A stretch of 64,000 nucleotides of DNA from contig NZ_BNEM01000002.1 of assembly GCF_018327705.1 (NCBI RefSeq), forward strand, positions 4,402,001-4,466,000, given 5' to 3'. The position numbers and the translations under genes are program-made. Below, piece by piece: positions 17,777 through 28,347 of the stretch. The number at the start of each line of letters is the position of its first letter. Position 1 is the stretch's first letter. The notes below the pieces were generated by a model, which worked only from the letters and a program-made list of their open reading frames with translations, was not told the DNA's origin and searched no databases. The DNA comes from Catellatospora sp. TT07R-123 (GTDB taxonomy: Bacteria; Actinomycetota; Actinomycetes; Mycobacteriales; Micromonosporaceae).

Positions 17777-19065
17777 GCGGACAGGACCGTGGGTCGCTGC
17801 ATCTGCGTGGCGGCACTCTCGGAGCCGTGTCCGGTGCGATGCGCACGCCGCCGCCACGAGGGCTGGACCGTCTGTCAGTGTGGAACGTGTTCGCGGGCAG
17901 CGGCCAGCCGGGAACACCCGTCGGACCGCGCAGTCTGGGCGCGCGTGGACAGGCTCTGGACGACGACCTGCTGGCACGGACCGTCGCCGTCGCCGAAGGG
18001 CTGGAGCGGTACGCCAGCCGGGCGTTCGGACGCAACCACCATGATCACATCTGGGCGCTGGAACGGCACCTGCCGGGTGCGGTCATCGAGACCAAGAACC
18101 TGCCCCGGTGCTCGGACTCGGAGCTGGGCGCTTCTGCCCGGGCCGTCGTGCCGTACGACCCGGACCGCGAGATCCGCTGGGTGCGCGGCTTCGATGTGAT
18201 CCAGCGTTGCGAGACCTGGGTGCCCGCCTGCATGGTGAACCGGGGACTGCCCGACCCGACCGACGCGGAGAGGTTCGCCGCCGGAGGTTCCACCGGCTTC
18301 GCGGTCCACACGGACTACCGCGAAGCCTGCATCGGCGCACTGAGCGAGGCCGCCGAACGTGATGTCGCGGCGCTGACCTGGCTGCAGCGGCTCAGCCTGC
18401 CGCCGCTGCGGGAACAGACCACCGAGCGACTCGCCTACCTGCTCGAATGGTCGGAGGACCACTTCATCTCGACCCGGCTGTTCGACGCGACCTCCGACGT
18501 CGGCGTGCCCACCGTGTACGCGCTGCAGTTCGCCGACCATGACCCCTGGTACGGGCAGCTCGTCGGCGCCGCGACCGGGCGGAGTCTGGCCGTCGCCGCG
18601 GAGAAGGCGGTGCTGGAACTGATCAGCTTCCGCAGCCATCCGGGAACCCCGGCGGCGGTGCCCCGCTCAGTCGAGGAGATCACCGGCGTTCTGGACGGGG
18701 CCAGATACATGGGCCAGGTTGAAAGGCGCCACGCGTTCGACTTCCTCGCGACGCCCGCCGCACCGCTCGCCGCCAGGCGCGTGGTGGCCCCGCTGCCACC
18801 AGAGCCGGAGGCCGCGTTGGCGGAGCTGGTGGCGCGGCTGGCCGAGGTCTGCGACCAGGCCGTCATCGTGAACATCACCACGCGAGAGCTGCGGGCGTGC
18901 GGCACGTCGGCGGTGGCCGTGGTGGTGCCCGAGTTGCAACCGCTGAGCCTGAATCCGTATGCGCAGTTCAAGGCGCATCCGCGCCTATACCGGGGACCGG
19001 CCGCGATGGGATACGAGAGTAGGCAGGAATGGGACCTCAATCCCTGGCCGCAACCATTCCCGTAA
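17773..19065 (+). CDS. YcaO cyclodehydratase (azoline-forming)
   Basis: A 430-residue YcaO-domain protein. The ATP/Mg-binding signature helices are visible: VAEGLERYA, ALSEAAERDVAAL and AAEKAVLELI. The C-terminus ends PWPQPFP, the PxPxP tail that in azoline-forming YcaO proteins reaches into the active site. This argues for cyclodehydration of Cys/Ser/Thr rather than thioamidation, as does the absence of a TfuA gene. ATG at 17773 is taken because it overlaps the GAF stop (ATGA) and the product then begins MSGQDRGSLH. The likely substrate is the terminal Cys-Cys-Cys of the precursor, with the clamp and ThiF-like partners encoded immediately downstream. Confidence 0.93.
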   Translation: MSGQDRGSLHLRGGTLGAVSGAMRTPPPRGLDRLSVWNVFAGSGQPGTPVGPRSLGARGQALDDDLLARTVAVAEGLERYASRAFGRNHHDHIWALERHLPGAVIETKNLPRCSDSELGASARAVVPYDPDREIRWVRGFDVIQRCETWVPACMVNRGLPDPTDAERFAAGGSTGFAVHTDYREACIGALSEAAERDVAALTWLQRLSLPPLREQTTERLAYLLEWSEDHFISTRLFDATSDVGVPTVYALQFADHDPWYGQLVGAATGRSLAVAAEKAVLELISFRSHPGTPAAVPRSVEEITGVLDGARYMGQVERRHAFDFLATPAAPLAARRVVAPLPPEPEAALAELVARLAEVCDQAVIVNITTRELRACGTSAVAVVVPELQPLSLNPYAQFKAHPRLYRGPAAMGYESRQEWDLNPWPQPFP

Positions 19066-19628
19066 CCCCTGACTCGCGCCGGCCCTTGGTCACCACCGTC
19101 GAGGGCACCTTCGCCGTCGCCGTCCGCGAGGCCCTCGATCGCCACGGCCTGGACCTCGCCGAGGGGGACGGAGCACAGCTCAGGGAGCTCGCCGCAGGTG
19201 GCCGCCTGGTCGTCGTACTGCAGAGCCGTCCCGGTCGACGCCGGTTCGACCAGGTCGACCAGCTCGCTTTCCGACACGGGTGGACATGGCTGCCCGTGGT
19301 CAACGACCACCGGGACATCAGAGTGGGACCGCTCGTGGTTCCCCGAGCCGGGCCCTGCCTTCTCTGCTACGAGAGCCGTCGCCGCCAGCATGAGCGCGCC
19401 GCACCGCTGGACGCGATGATCGAGAGCGCCTGGGACGACGGCGAGATGGCGGGCCCCGAGCTGTTCCTGCCGCACCACGTGACCTTCGCCGCCGCGCAGA
19501 TCGCCGCCTTCGCCTCGACCGCGGCTCGCGGCGAGTACACGTTCCTGCGCAAGGACCTTCGCGAGCCGGATCGGTTCGGTCGGGGACTGGTCGAGGCCGT
19601 CCACGGCTGCGGGCGCTGCCATGACTGA
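19029..19628 (+). CDS. ThiF-like (E1-fold) C-terminal half, TOMM leader-binding partner
   Basis: A 199-residue protein resembling the C-terminal half of the ThiF/Ocin-ThiF component of azole-forming synthetases. It has VGPLVVPRAGPCLLCYESRRRQ-type sequence (residues about 100-120) and HGCGRCHD at the C-terminus. The CLLC and CGRC pairs make a structural zinc site. The N-terminal peptide-clamp (RRE) domain and the nucleotide-binding half of the E1 fold are not here; similar pieces appear in the next gene. It overlaps the YcaO gene by 37 bp and the next gene by 8 bp. It probably presents the precursor to the YcaO enzyme as part of a three-chain complex. Confidence 0.8.
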   Translation: MGPQSLAATIPVTPDSRRPLVTTVEGTFAVAVREALDRHGLDLAEGDGAQLRELAAGGRLVVVLQSRPGRRRFDQVDQLAFRHGWTWLPVVNDHRDIRVGPLVVPRAGPCLLCYESRRRQHERAAPLDAMIESAWDDGEMAGPELFLPHHVTFAAAQIAAFASTAARGEYTFLRKDLREPDRFGRGLVEAVHGCGRCHD

Positions 19629-20919
19629 GGGCGAGCCGTACCGGCTGCGGACCGGGGTGGTGGCGGGCTGGCTAGGTCCGTCGACCTGGGTGATCGTCCA
19701 CGGAACACGCCGGATGCGGCTCGAGGTCGGCTCGGCGGCAGCGGCGCTGGGTCGGGGGCTGATGTCAGGGCCGGTCGACCGCCGATCCGTCCCCGAAGAG
19801 GCCCGGGGGCTGATCGGACGGCTGGCCGGACTGGGAGTGCTCGCGACCACCTCGGAACCGGTGTCGCCTGCGGCGGCCTATGCGGACGCGTTCGCGGGCA
19901 CCGGTCCACCCGCGCGGCCGGGACGTCTCATCCTGCTCGTGAGCGACGATCGGCGAGCCGATCAATGCGTCGCGGACCTGTGCGCGGCGGGCCGGGAAGC
20001 GATCCGGCTGCCGTTCAGGGACAGCCGGCTCGCGGACCTTTCGGCTCTGCCGGCGGCCTCGTGTGGGCTGGTGGTCGTCGACGGTGCCGAAACCCCGCCG
20101 GGCGACCTGCTGGCAACGTCGTCGGGCGGCGCGCAGGTCACGCTGGTGCGGTTCGTACAAGCGGGCACCGTGCTGAAGATCGAGCTCGTGGACCGGGGCG
20201 GCACAGCACGTCCGGCGTCGCCACCCGATCCGGTGCCGGCCGAACAGATGCGGCCCGAGCTGGTAGCGACCGCGTACGCGATCCTCGCCGACTGGCTCGG
20301 CGAGCTGGCCGACCACCCCGACTTGGCCTGGCCAGCCGAAGGGCGGCACGTGGATTTGAGCAGCGGCAACACTCGTACCCGCGGGGAAGCACCCGGCGGA
20401 TGGCCCCGGGATCGCGACACCCGCAACGCCACCTCGCCCAGATTTCCCAGGGCCGCCCTGGCCGAGTCCGCCCGCGGGACTCCGTTCGAGCAGATAGCCG
20501 CGTGTCTGGGCGAGGCGGTCGAGGTTGCGCTGCCGCCACAGCACGAGCTGTTCTTCGCCCTCTTCGCCCCCGTCGGCGGCCTGCCGGCCGGTTACTTCCG
20601 CTGGCACCCCGACTCGCGCACGCTGGTGCAGCTACGGCGGAGCGTGCCGCAGCGGCGGCGGTTGCTCGATGAGTTCGCGCCGGACGCCGTGGCGATGGTG
20701 GCACTGGTCGCCGACTGCGCTGCCGGGGTGTGCGGAGCAGGGCGCTGGGCCGTCGAGCTCGTGCCGACCCGACGCGGCGTGCGGGTGGAGTCCGTGCGGT
20801 GGCGCGCCCGACTGGACCGTGAGCTGGAGCTCCGCCCTGCCGAAGGCGAGCGGGTGGTCTTCGGCGTCACCCTGTCGCCGGGTAGCCCGCCGATAGCGCT
20901 TCTCCGGGAGGATCGATGA
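19621..20919 (+). CDS. Peptide-clamp/degenerate E1/SagB-like fusion protein
   Basis: A 432-residue protein that seems to join three parts. Residues 1-80 (YRLRTGVVAGWLGPSTWVIV, then LIGRLAGLGVL) look like the winged-helix peptide clamp of Ocin-ThiF proteins. Residues about 95-200 read as a reduced Rossmann/E1-like region (GRLILLVSDDRRADQ, CGLVVVDGAE). Residues about 280-432 resemble the second half of SagB-type FMN dehydrogenases (LFAPVGGLPAGYFRWHPDS). The RRSxRxF-type FMN site at the start of SagB is not seen, so azoline oxidation by this chain is doubtful. ATG at 19621 overlaps the previous gene. Its job is probably leader binding; the domain reading should be tested by structure prediction. 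Confidence 0.72.
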   Translation: MTEGEPYRLRTGVVAGWLGPSTWVIVHGTRRMRLEVGSAAAALGRGLMSGPVDRRSVPEEARGLIGRLAGLGVLATTSEPVSPAAAYADAFAGTGPPARPGRLILLVSDDRRADQCVADLCAAGREAIRLPFRDSRLADLSALPAASCGLVVVDGAETPPGDLLATSSGGAQVTLVRFVQAGTVLKIELVDRGGTARPASPPDPVPAEQMRPELVATAYAILADWLGELADHPDLAWPAEGRHVDLSSGNTRTRGEAPGGWPRDRDTRNATSPRFPRAALAESARGTPFEQIAACLGEAVEVALPPQHELFFALFAPVGGLPAGYFRWHPDSRTLVQLRRSVPQRRRLLDEFAPDAVAMVALVADCAAGVCGAGRWAVELVPTRRGVRVESVRWRARLDRELELRPAEGERVVFGVTLSPGSPPIALLREDR

Positions 20920-20966
20920 AGGCCGACAACGGGACACCGACCCGCGTGGATCGGGTGCCCTCGTGA
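20916..20966 (+). CDS. 16-codon micro-ORF coupling two RiPP genes
   Basis: ATG at 20916 overlaps the TGA of the preceding gene (ATGA), is preceded by GGGAGG at ideal spacing, and encodes MKADNGTPTRVDRVPS before a TGA that overlaps the GTG of the methyltransferase (GTGA). The fit at both ends suggests a real coupling ORF that keeps ribosomes moving to the methyltransferase start. A functional micro-peptide is less likely. Confidence 0.45.
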   Translation: MKADNGTPTRVDRVPS

Positions 20967-21736
20967 CCGAGACCTGGGCCCTGTTCGATCGCCTTGCCGA
21001 CCGGTACGACCAGGCCGTCCCGTACTTCGCCACCTGTGCCCGGCAGCTGGTTGACATCGTCGACCCGACGCCGGGATCGCGGGTGCTCGACATCGGCACC
21101 GGTCGTGGGGCGATCGCGATCGCCGCCGCGAGCAGAGGCTGCGAGGTCACCGCGATCGACGGGTCCGCTCGCATGATCGAACTGCTCGCGGCCCGCCATC
21201 CAGGGCTGTCGGCGCGGGTGATGGACGCGATGGCGCTCGATCTTCCCGCTGGCAGCTTCGACCTGGCCTGCGCCGGATTCATGATCCATCTGGTGGCCGA
21301 CCCGGCTCGGGTCCTCGCCGAGCTGCGCCGGGTGCTTCGGCCGGGAGGTGCCGTCGCCCTGACGCTGCCCGATCCCAGCCCCGATCCGACGGGCCGCTGG
21401 GCGGGCTGCCGTCGGCTGATGGCGACCTTCGCGGCACGGGCCGGTGGTCTGCGGCCGCCCGACACCCGTCTGGATGTGGCGGCCGCGCTCCGGCAGACGG
21501 GCTTCACCGACCTGCGCCGGCTGTCAATCAAGGTTCGGCTACAGATACCCGACCCGCAGACCTGCTGGCAGTTCGGCCTGTCGCACGGATTCGCCCGCCT
21601 GGTCGAGGCACTTTCCGCAGCCGACGCCGCAGAACTGGAACGTCTGGCACTGGCGGAGTTCGTACGTATGCACGCCGACGGCGGGATCGTCGTCGATCAG
21701 GCGGCTGCGGTGCACCTTGCCCGAGTTCCGGGCTAA
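20963..21736 (+). CDS. SAM-dependent methyltransferase
   Basis: A 257-residue class I methyltransferase. Motif I is VLDIGTGRGAIAIAAASRG, the acidic residue of motif II is in VTAIDGSARMIELL, and a ubiE-like DLACAGFMIHLVADP and RRVLRPGGAVALT follow. GTG at 20963 has only a weak ribosome site but overlaps the stop of a well-placed 16-codon ORF. Within the RiPP operon it is likely to methylate the peptide, for example the N-terminus or the C-terminal carboxylate after leader removal, or a small-molecule cofactor. The substrate cannot be deduced from sequence. Confidence 0.88.
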   Translation: MTETWALFDRLADRYDQAVPYFATCARQLVDIVDPTPGSRVLDIGTGRGAIAIAAASRGCEVTAIDGSARMIELLAARHPGLSARVMDAMALDLPAGSFDLACAGFMIHLVADPARVLAELRRVLRPGGAVALTLPDPSPDPTGRWAGCRRLMATFAARAGGLRPPDTRLDVAAALRQTGFTDLRRLSIKVRLQIPDPQTCWQFGLSHGFARLVEALSAADAAELERLALAEFVRMHADGGIVVDQAAAVHLARVPG

Positions 21737-21759
21737 CCCAACCACGAAGGAGTTCACTG

Positions 21760-24333
<2,574 letters not shown>

Positions 24334-24344
24334 CGGCGCGCCAC

Positions 24345-24386
24345 CGACGGGTGGGCGAGGCAGTATCCGGCCGCGCCCACCCGTCG
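24345..24386. terminator. Terminator between convergent peptidase genes
   Basis: A perfect 13-bp inverted repeat (CGACGGGTGGGCG / CGCCCACCCGTCG) fills the 54-bp gap between the M1 and S9 genes, which point at each other. It probably ends both transcripts and the rightward RiPP operon. Confidence 0.7.
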
Positions 24387-24387
24387 A

Positions 24388-26226
24388 TCATGCCCCTGCT
24401 GCGGCTGTCCTCGCCGCCTCAGGGTTCAGACGCTCGATGAGGAAGTCCGCCGCGTCGGAACGAGCCTTGATCTGGTTCTCGCTCTTGACGAAACCGTGGC
24501 CCTCGTCGGGATAGACGTCATAGCGGACCTCGACCCCGCGCGCTCGGAGCCGCTCGACGAGCTGATCGCTCTCACCACGGGGGACGCGAGGGTCGTTCGC
24601 GCCCTGGAGCACGAACAGCGGAGCCCGAATCTGGTCGACGTAGGTGATCGGCGAGCGGGACAGGAGCATCTCCGCGTCGGTGTCTGGATCGCCGATGACG
24701 TCAGCCACCAGCGCCCGGAAGGCGGGTGGCGTAGCCTCCGCCAGGGTCACCAGGTTGCTCGGGCCGAACAGGTCGACCCCGGCCGCCCAGTCCATCTCCG
24801 GCAACCGGGCCAGGCACGACAGCACGCCGAATGCGCCGTAGGAAGCCCCGAACAGCCCCAGCCGCGCGGGATCGACCCAGTCCTGCTCGCGTAGCCACTG
24901 CGCCGAGGCGGCGAAGTCGCCCAGGTCGCCGCCGCCCCAGTCCCGGAAGACCAGCTTCTCGTAGGTCTTTCCGTATCCGGACGACCCACGGGCGTTCGGC
25001 GCCAGGACCGCGACACCGTGACTGACCAGATACTGGTAGAAGCCGTCGTAGACGTAGGCAGGACGTTCCTGGTAGACCGGGCCGCCGTGGATCGAGAGCA
25101 GCACACCCAGATCGGAGGTGGCCCCGGCCGGGAGGTAGAGATAGGCAGGAACCTGGCGACCGTCATGCGTGGGATAGTGAACAAGGATGGGATCGACGAA
25201 CGTCGCCGGATCGGCGACGCCGGGAACGGAGTCGGTGAGCCACCGCACCTGCCCGGTGACGAGGTCGATCGCGGCGGCGTTCCACGGTCTGGTCGGCGTG
25301 GACAGCAGTACGACGGCGAACGCTCCGTCGGCCGATACCGAGATTGCGTCAGCCTGGCCCAGTGGAAGCTCCGGCATGGGCAGGTCCGTTCCGGTGCGGA
25401 GATCACGTCCCCTCAGCTGGGAAGCACCGCCGACGTTGACCACCCAGACCAGGGTGCGTCCATCGGCGGACAGCGCCACCGCCTCCACATCCCAGTCGGG
25501 AGTGTCGATCCAGGTCAGCTCGCCCGAGTCGGCGTCGATGACGGCGAGGCCGGTGAACTCACGGCCGGCGTTGCTGCGGACGATGAACCCCGAACCGTCG
25601 GGCAGCCACGGCCCGAGCCAGTAGGCCGCTACGGCTTCGTCAGAGGTCAGCCTCTTGGTAGGGCCACCCGAGGCGGGCAGGATGTGCACCACGTGGTCAT
25701 AGCCTTCCCGCCACAGGGCCATGCTGAGGCGAGAGCCGTCGGGTGACCAGTGGCCCAAGGCGAGACGACCGTCTCCCTCGTAGATCCGGTTCACCTCGCC
25801 GGTGGTCAGATCCCGGACCAGGATGTCCTGATCGGCCCGGGAACGGTCGTTGCCCACGTACGTCAAGTACTTGCCATCTGGTGAAACCGGGGCGCCATAC
25901 CCGAGCGTGAACTGCGCACCCGTCACATCGGTGAGCGGCGTCGGCTCGCCGCCCTCGGCGGCGATGGCATACAGCTGTGTTCTCTCATCGCCGTTCTGGT
26001 CGGCCTGGAAGATCAGAGTTCTGCCGTCCGGGTGCCACGACGCCTTGCGAACCGTGTGCGTCGAAAAGTCAGTGACTCGCCGTTCCGGACCCCCGACGAC
26101 CGGACGCACGGTGAGGTTGAACTGGCCGGATGCGTCATCGGCATAGGCGATCTGCGAACAGTCGGCAGACAGCGCCAGGATCGGCTGAAACCTTAGCGTG
26201 GGCCGGAAATCGCGGTACGAAGGCAT
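24388..26226 (-). CDS. S9-family prolyl oligopeptidase-like serine peptidase
   Basis: A 612-residue S9 peptidase with a seven-bladed beta-propeller (about 1-350, repeated S.DG..L.. strands) and a C-terminal alpha/beta-hydrolase domain. The nucleophile is in GLFGASYGAFG, the Asp in GANDPRVPRGESDQ and the His in DEGHGF, forming a complete triad. There is no signal peptide. Start MPSYRDFRP at 26226. S9 propeller enzymes act only on short peptides, so a final trimming or a peptide-scavenging role is plausible. It faces the M1 gene across a shared terminator and has its own promoter on the right, so it may belong to the locus without being in the operon. Confidence 0.92.
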   Translation of the reverse strand: MPSYRDFRPTLRFQPILALSADCSQIAYADDASGQFNLTVRPVVGGPERRVTDFSTHTVRKASWHPDGRTLIFQADQNGDERTQLYAIAAEGGEPTPLTDVTGAQFTLGYGAPVSPDGKYLTYVGNDRSRADQDILVRDLTTGEVNRIYEGDGRLALGHWSPDGSRLSMALWREGYDHVVHILPASGGPTKRLTSDEAVAAYWLGPWLPDGSGFIVRSNAGREFTGLAVIDADSGELTWIDTPDWDVEAVALSADGRTLVWVVNVGGASQLRGRDLRTGTDLPMPELPLGQADAISVSADGAFAVVLLSTPTRPWNAAAIDLVTGQVRWLTDSVPGVADPATFVDPILVHYPTHDGRQVPAYLYLPAGATSDLGVLLSIHGGPVYQERPAYVYDGFYQYLVSHGVAVLAPNARGSSGYGKTYEKLVFRDWGGGDLGDFAASAQWLREQDWVDPARLGLFGASYGAFGVLSCLARLPEMDWAAGVDLFGPSNLVTLAEATPPAFRALVADVIGDPDTDAEMLLSRSPITYVDQIRAPLFVLQGANDPRVPRGESDQLVERLRARGVEVRYDVYPDEGHGFVKSENQIKARSDAADFLIERLNPEAARTAAAGA

Positions 26227-27057
26227 GCCCTGATCCTAGCCAAGCGGAAGTTCAGTCGCAGTCCCGCAAAGTCCATCGGGCTATCCTCAGAGTCCATCAG
26301 TTCGCCGGGCACAACCATGGCCTGGCCGGGCTCGGTTCTGGTTGCGGGCTTCCCGACCTCATCGGTGGCAGAAGCGGCCGCATCAAGTCCGTGGGTCCAG
26401 AGGCGTTGTGCGGATCATCGGCATCACTACAGTCTGCATCTGGCTGCTTGTCAGAGAAGCCGGAAACTCCGCCGGACCATCGCCGACGCGGAACCTGGGC
26501 GCACCGTGGTGCCGTCAAGCCGCTCAACAACCAACTCCGACTTGTCCAACCACAGCGTCTCACCCTGACGCACAAACAGCGCTTGATCGAGAGTGACGGT
26601 CAAGCAGCCCTCGTTAGCGATGATCTCTCTAATCATGAGTTCTCTCGGGGCGACGATCCGGTCTCCGAACAGCTGCATGCTCCGATGCTTGCACCTCAGC
26701 CGGTATCACGTCGACCGGCTTAGTGATCGAGTTGCGTGCAGTGGCGTGCCAGATCGGCGTGCCACAGGCAGCCGTAGGCGGGCACCGGGCGGGCAGATGC
26801 CCAGCGTTGACGGCCTAGCGTTTCGGGCATCCCGGACGCAACTTGGCGGTATTCCCAGCCTGGTGATCATCCTGGGTCGGGCAAGCTGACGGGCGACAAG
26901 CGCAGGCAGGCGACCAACGGTTTAGCCGGGCCAGCACAAGATTGGAAATGGATGCGCGCAAGTCCGAAGCGGACCTCCCGAGACATTCGAATCGCGCATT
27001 TGCCCAGTTCAGACACCATATTTAATCGGTTCACGCGGATGGATGGCCTCATGTGAT
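26227..27057. other. Gene-poor junction region at island edge
   Basis: Apart from one doubtful small ORF at 26451-26678, I see no gene in these 830 bp. The base composition is more mixed, with more A and T, than in the chromosomal genes to the right. The stretch ends at the tRNA-Lys 3' fragment, so it probably marks the worn edge of an integrated element. No integrase or transposase remnant could be recognised. Confidence 0.5.
26451..26678 (-). CDS. Possible small hypothetical protein
   Basis: A possible 75-residue protein with well-mixed, protein-like composition (DQALFVRQGETLWLDKSE). Only a poorly spaced GGAG precedes the ATG at 26678; an internal ATG at 26636 follows GAGAGAA and may be the true start. 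It is unlike any family I know. It lies in an otherwise gene-poor, compositionally mixed stretch next to a tRNA fragment, so it may be a remnant of a mobile element. Confidence 0.3.
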   Translation of the reverse strand: MQLFGDRIVAPRELMIREIIANEGCLTVTLDQALFVRQGETLWLDKSELVVERLDGTTVRPGSASAMVRRSFRLL

Positions 27058-27107
27058 GCGGACTTTTAATCCGTAGGTTCAGGGTTCGAGTCCCTGGCGG
27101 CCCACCA
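27058..27107 (+). pseudogene. tRNA-Lys(TTT) 3' fragment, candidate attachment site
   Basis: From the 5' side of the anticodon stem to the CCA end the sequence is a good tRNA-Lys: stem GCGGA/TCCGT with loop CTTTTAA (anticodon TTT), T arm CAGGG-TTCGAGT-CCCTG, acceptor strand GCGGCCC and ACCA. Upstream there is no matching GGGCCGC strand or D arm, so it cannot fold as a whole tRNA. Such 3' halves are typical att duplications left by tRNA-targeting integrases. Confidence 0.65.
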
Positions 27108-27120
27108 GCACCGCAGGTCA

Positions 27121-27153
27121 CGAAGCCCCCTCGGCACACGGGAGGGGGCTTCG
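27121..27153 (+). terminator. Hairpin after the tRNA fragment
   Basis: An 11-bp inverted repeat (CGAAGCCCCCT / AGGGGGCTTCG) 13 bp beyond the tRNA fragment, then CCTTTAT. It looks like the intrinsic terminator that normally follows a tRNA gene and was copied or retained with the 3' fragment. Confidence 0.65.
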
Positions 27154-27297
27154 GCCTTTATATAGGTGCGCACGTCGCGCATGACCGGCGCCTGCGGTCC
27201 CCACCCGCGCCCAGTCGCCGCGAATTGGCCGCAGACCGCGATCATGCCGCGCTGCGCGGGCCTACCGCCCCCGACTCATGCGCGTTAGGGTGCACCA

Positions 27298-28347
27298 ATG
27301 ACCGACGGGAGCGCTTCCACTGCTCACAGCGAGCCTGGATCGCTCACTTCCACGCCGCCGACCCTCGCCGAGGTCGCCCGCGCGGCCGGGGTCTCCATCG
27401 CGACCGCGTCGCGGGTGCTCAACAACTCCAGCCGGGTCAGCGCGGAGGCGTACCAGCGGGTATGCGACGCGGCCAGCCAGCTCGGCTACCGGCGGCACCG
27501 GGCGGCGTGGGGTCAGGCGCAGCGGAAGGTGAACGCGTTCGCCGCCGTCATCCACGCCGGGCACCGGCTGCTGTTCACCGAGCCGTTCTTCGCGCGGCTG
27601 ATCGGCGCGGCCGAGCTGGAGCTGGCCGCGCACGGCATCCCGCTGCTGGTCACCACGGTCAGCGGCGGCCTGGTCGAGACCGTCGGGCGATACCTCCAGG
27701 GCGGGCACGTCTCCGGCATCATGATCGTCTCCGACCACGGGCCGCTGCCGCTGTCGGCGACGCTGGCCACGCTGGGCACGCCGGTGACCGTGATCGGGCG
27801 CCCGCTGCGGCCGCAGCCGGTGCCGTACGTCGACGCCGACAACCGGGGCGGGGCCCGCGCCGCGGTCGAGTACCTGATCTCGAAGGGCCGCCGCTCGATC
27901 GCGCACCTGGCCGCGCCGCCCGACACGGGCGTGGGCGCGGACCGGCTGGCCGGCTACCGGGACGCGATGCGGGCCATCGGCGCCACCGACGCCCCCGTCG
28001 CGTACGGGGACTGGAGCCAGGCCTCGGCCGCGCACGCCATGCAGCGGCTGCTCGACCAGCGGCCACACCTGGACGCCGTCTTCGCCGCCTCGGACGTGAT
28101 GGCGGCGGGTGCCGTGCGCTACCTGCGCAAGGCCGGCCGCCGCATCCCGGAGGACGTCGCCGTGGTCGGCTTCGACGACCACGCCCTGGCCGAGCAGATC
28201 CGGCCCGCGCTGACTACGGTGCACCAGCCGGTGGAGCAGATCGGCACGGTCGCCGCCCGCTGGCTGCTCGCGGCGGTGCGCGGCGAGCCGGTCGGCGACG
28301 GGCCCACGGTGCTGCCCACCGAGCTGGTGCTGCGCGACTCCGCTTAG
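27298..28347 (+). CDS. LacI-family transcriptional regulator
   Basis: A 349-residue repressor. The N-terminal LacI helix-turn-helix with hinge helix is clear (TLAEVARAAGVSIATASRVL). A periplasmic-binding-protein-like effector domain follows, ending in the family's VAVVGFDDHALAEQIRPALT. It has a 20-residue Ser/Thr/Pro-rich extension before the HTH. Members of this family usually respond to sugars. No sugar transporter is next to it; the closest carbohydrate gene is the GH74 enzyme 4 kb away, so the target is uncertain. Its stop overlaps the stop of the convergent phosphatase gene. Confidence 0.92.
   Translation: MTDGSASTAHSEPGSLTSTPPTLAEVARAAGVSIATASRVLNNSSRVSAEAYQRVCDAASQLGYRRHRAAWGQAQRKVNAFAAVIHAGHRLLFTEPFFARLIGAAELELAAHGIPLLVTTVSGGLVETVGRYLQGGHVSGIMIVSDHGPLPLSATLATLGTPVTVIGRPLRPQPVPYVDADNRGGARAAVEYLISKGRRSIAHLAAPPDTGVGADRLAGYRDAMRAIGATDAPVAYGDWSQASAAHAMQRLLDQRPHLDAVFAASDVMAAGAVRYLRKAGRRIPEDVAVVGFDDHALAEQIRPALTTVHQPVEQIGTVAARWLLAAVRGEPVGDGPTVLPTELVLRDSA

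Noticed and set aside
27030-27107. Complete tRNA-Lys gene
   Set aside because: No 5' acceptor strand pairs with GCGGCCC and no D arm can be drawn; only the 3' part is present.
26867-27139. 90-residue minus-strand frame containing GGPPGTRTLNLRIKS
   Set aside because: This is the well-known false protein produced by reading a tRNA-Lys backwards; it supports the tRNA fragment instead.
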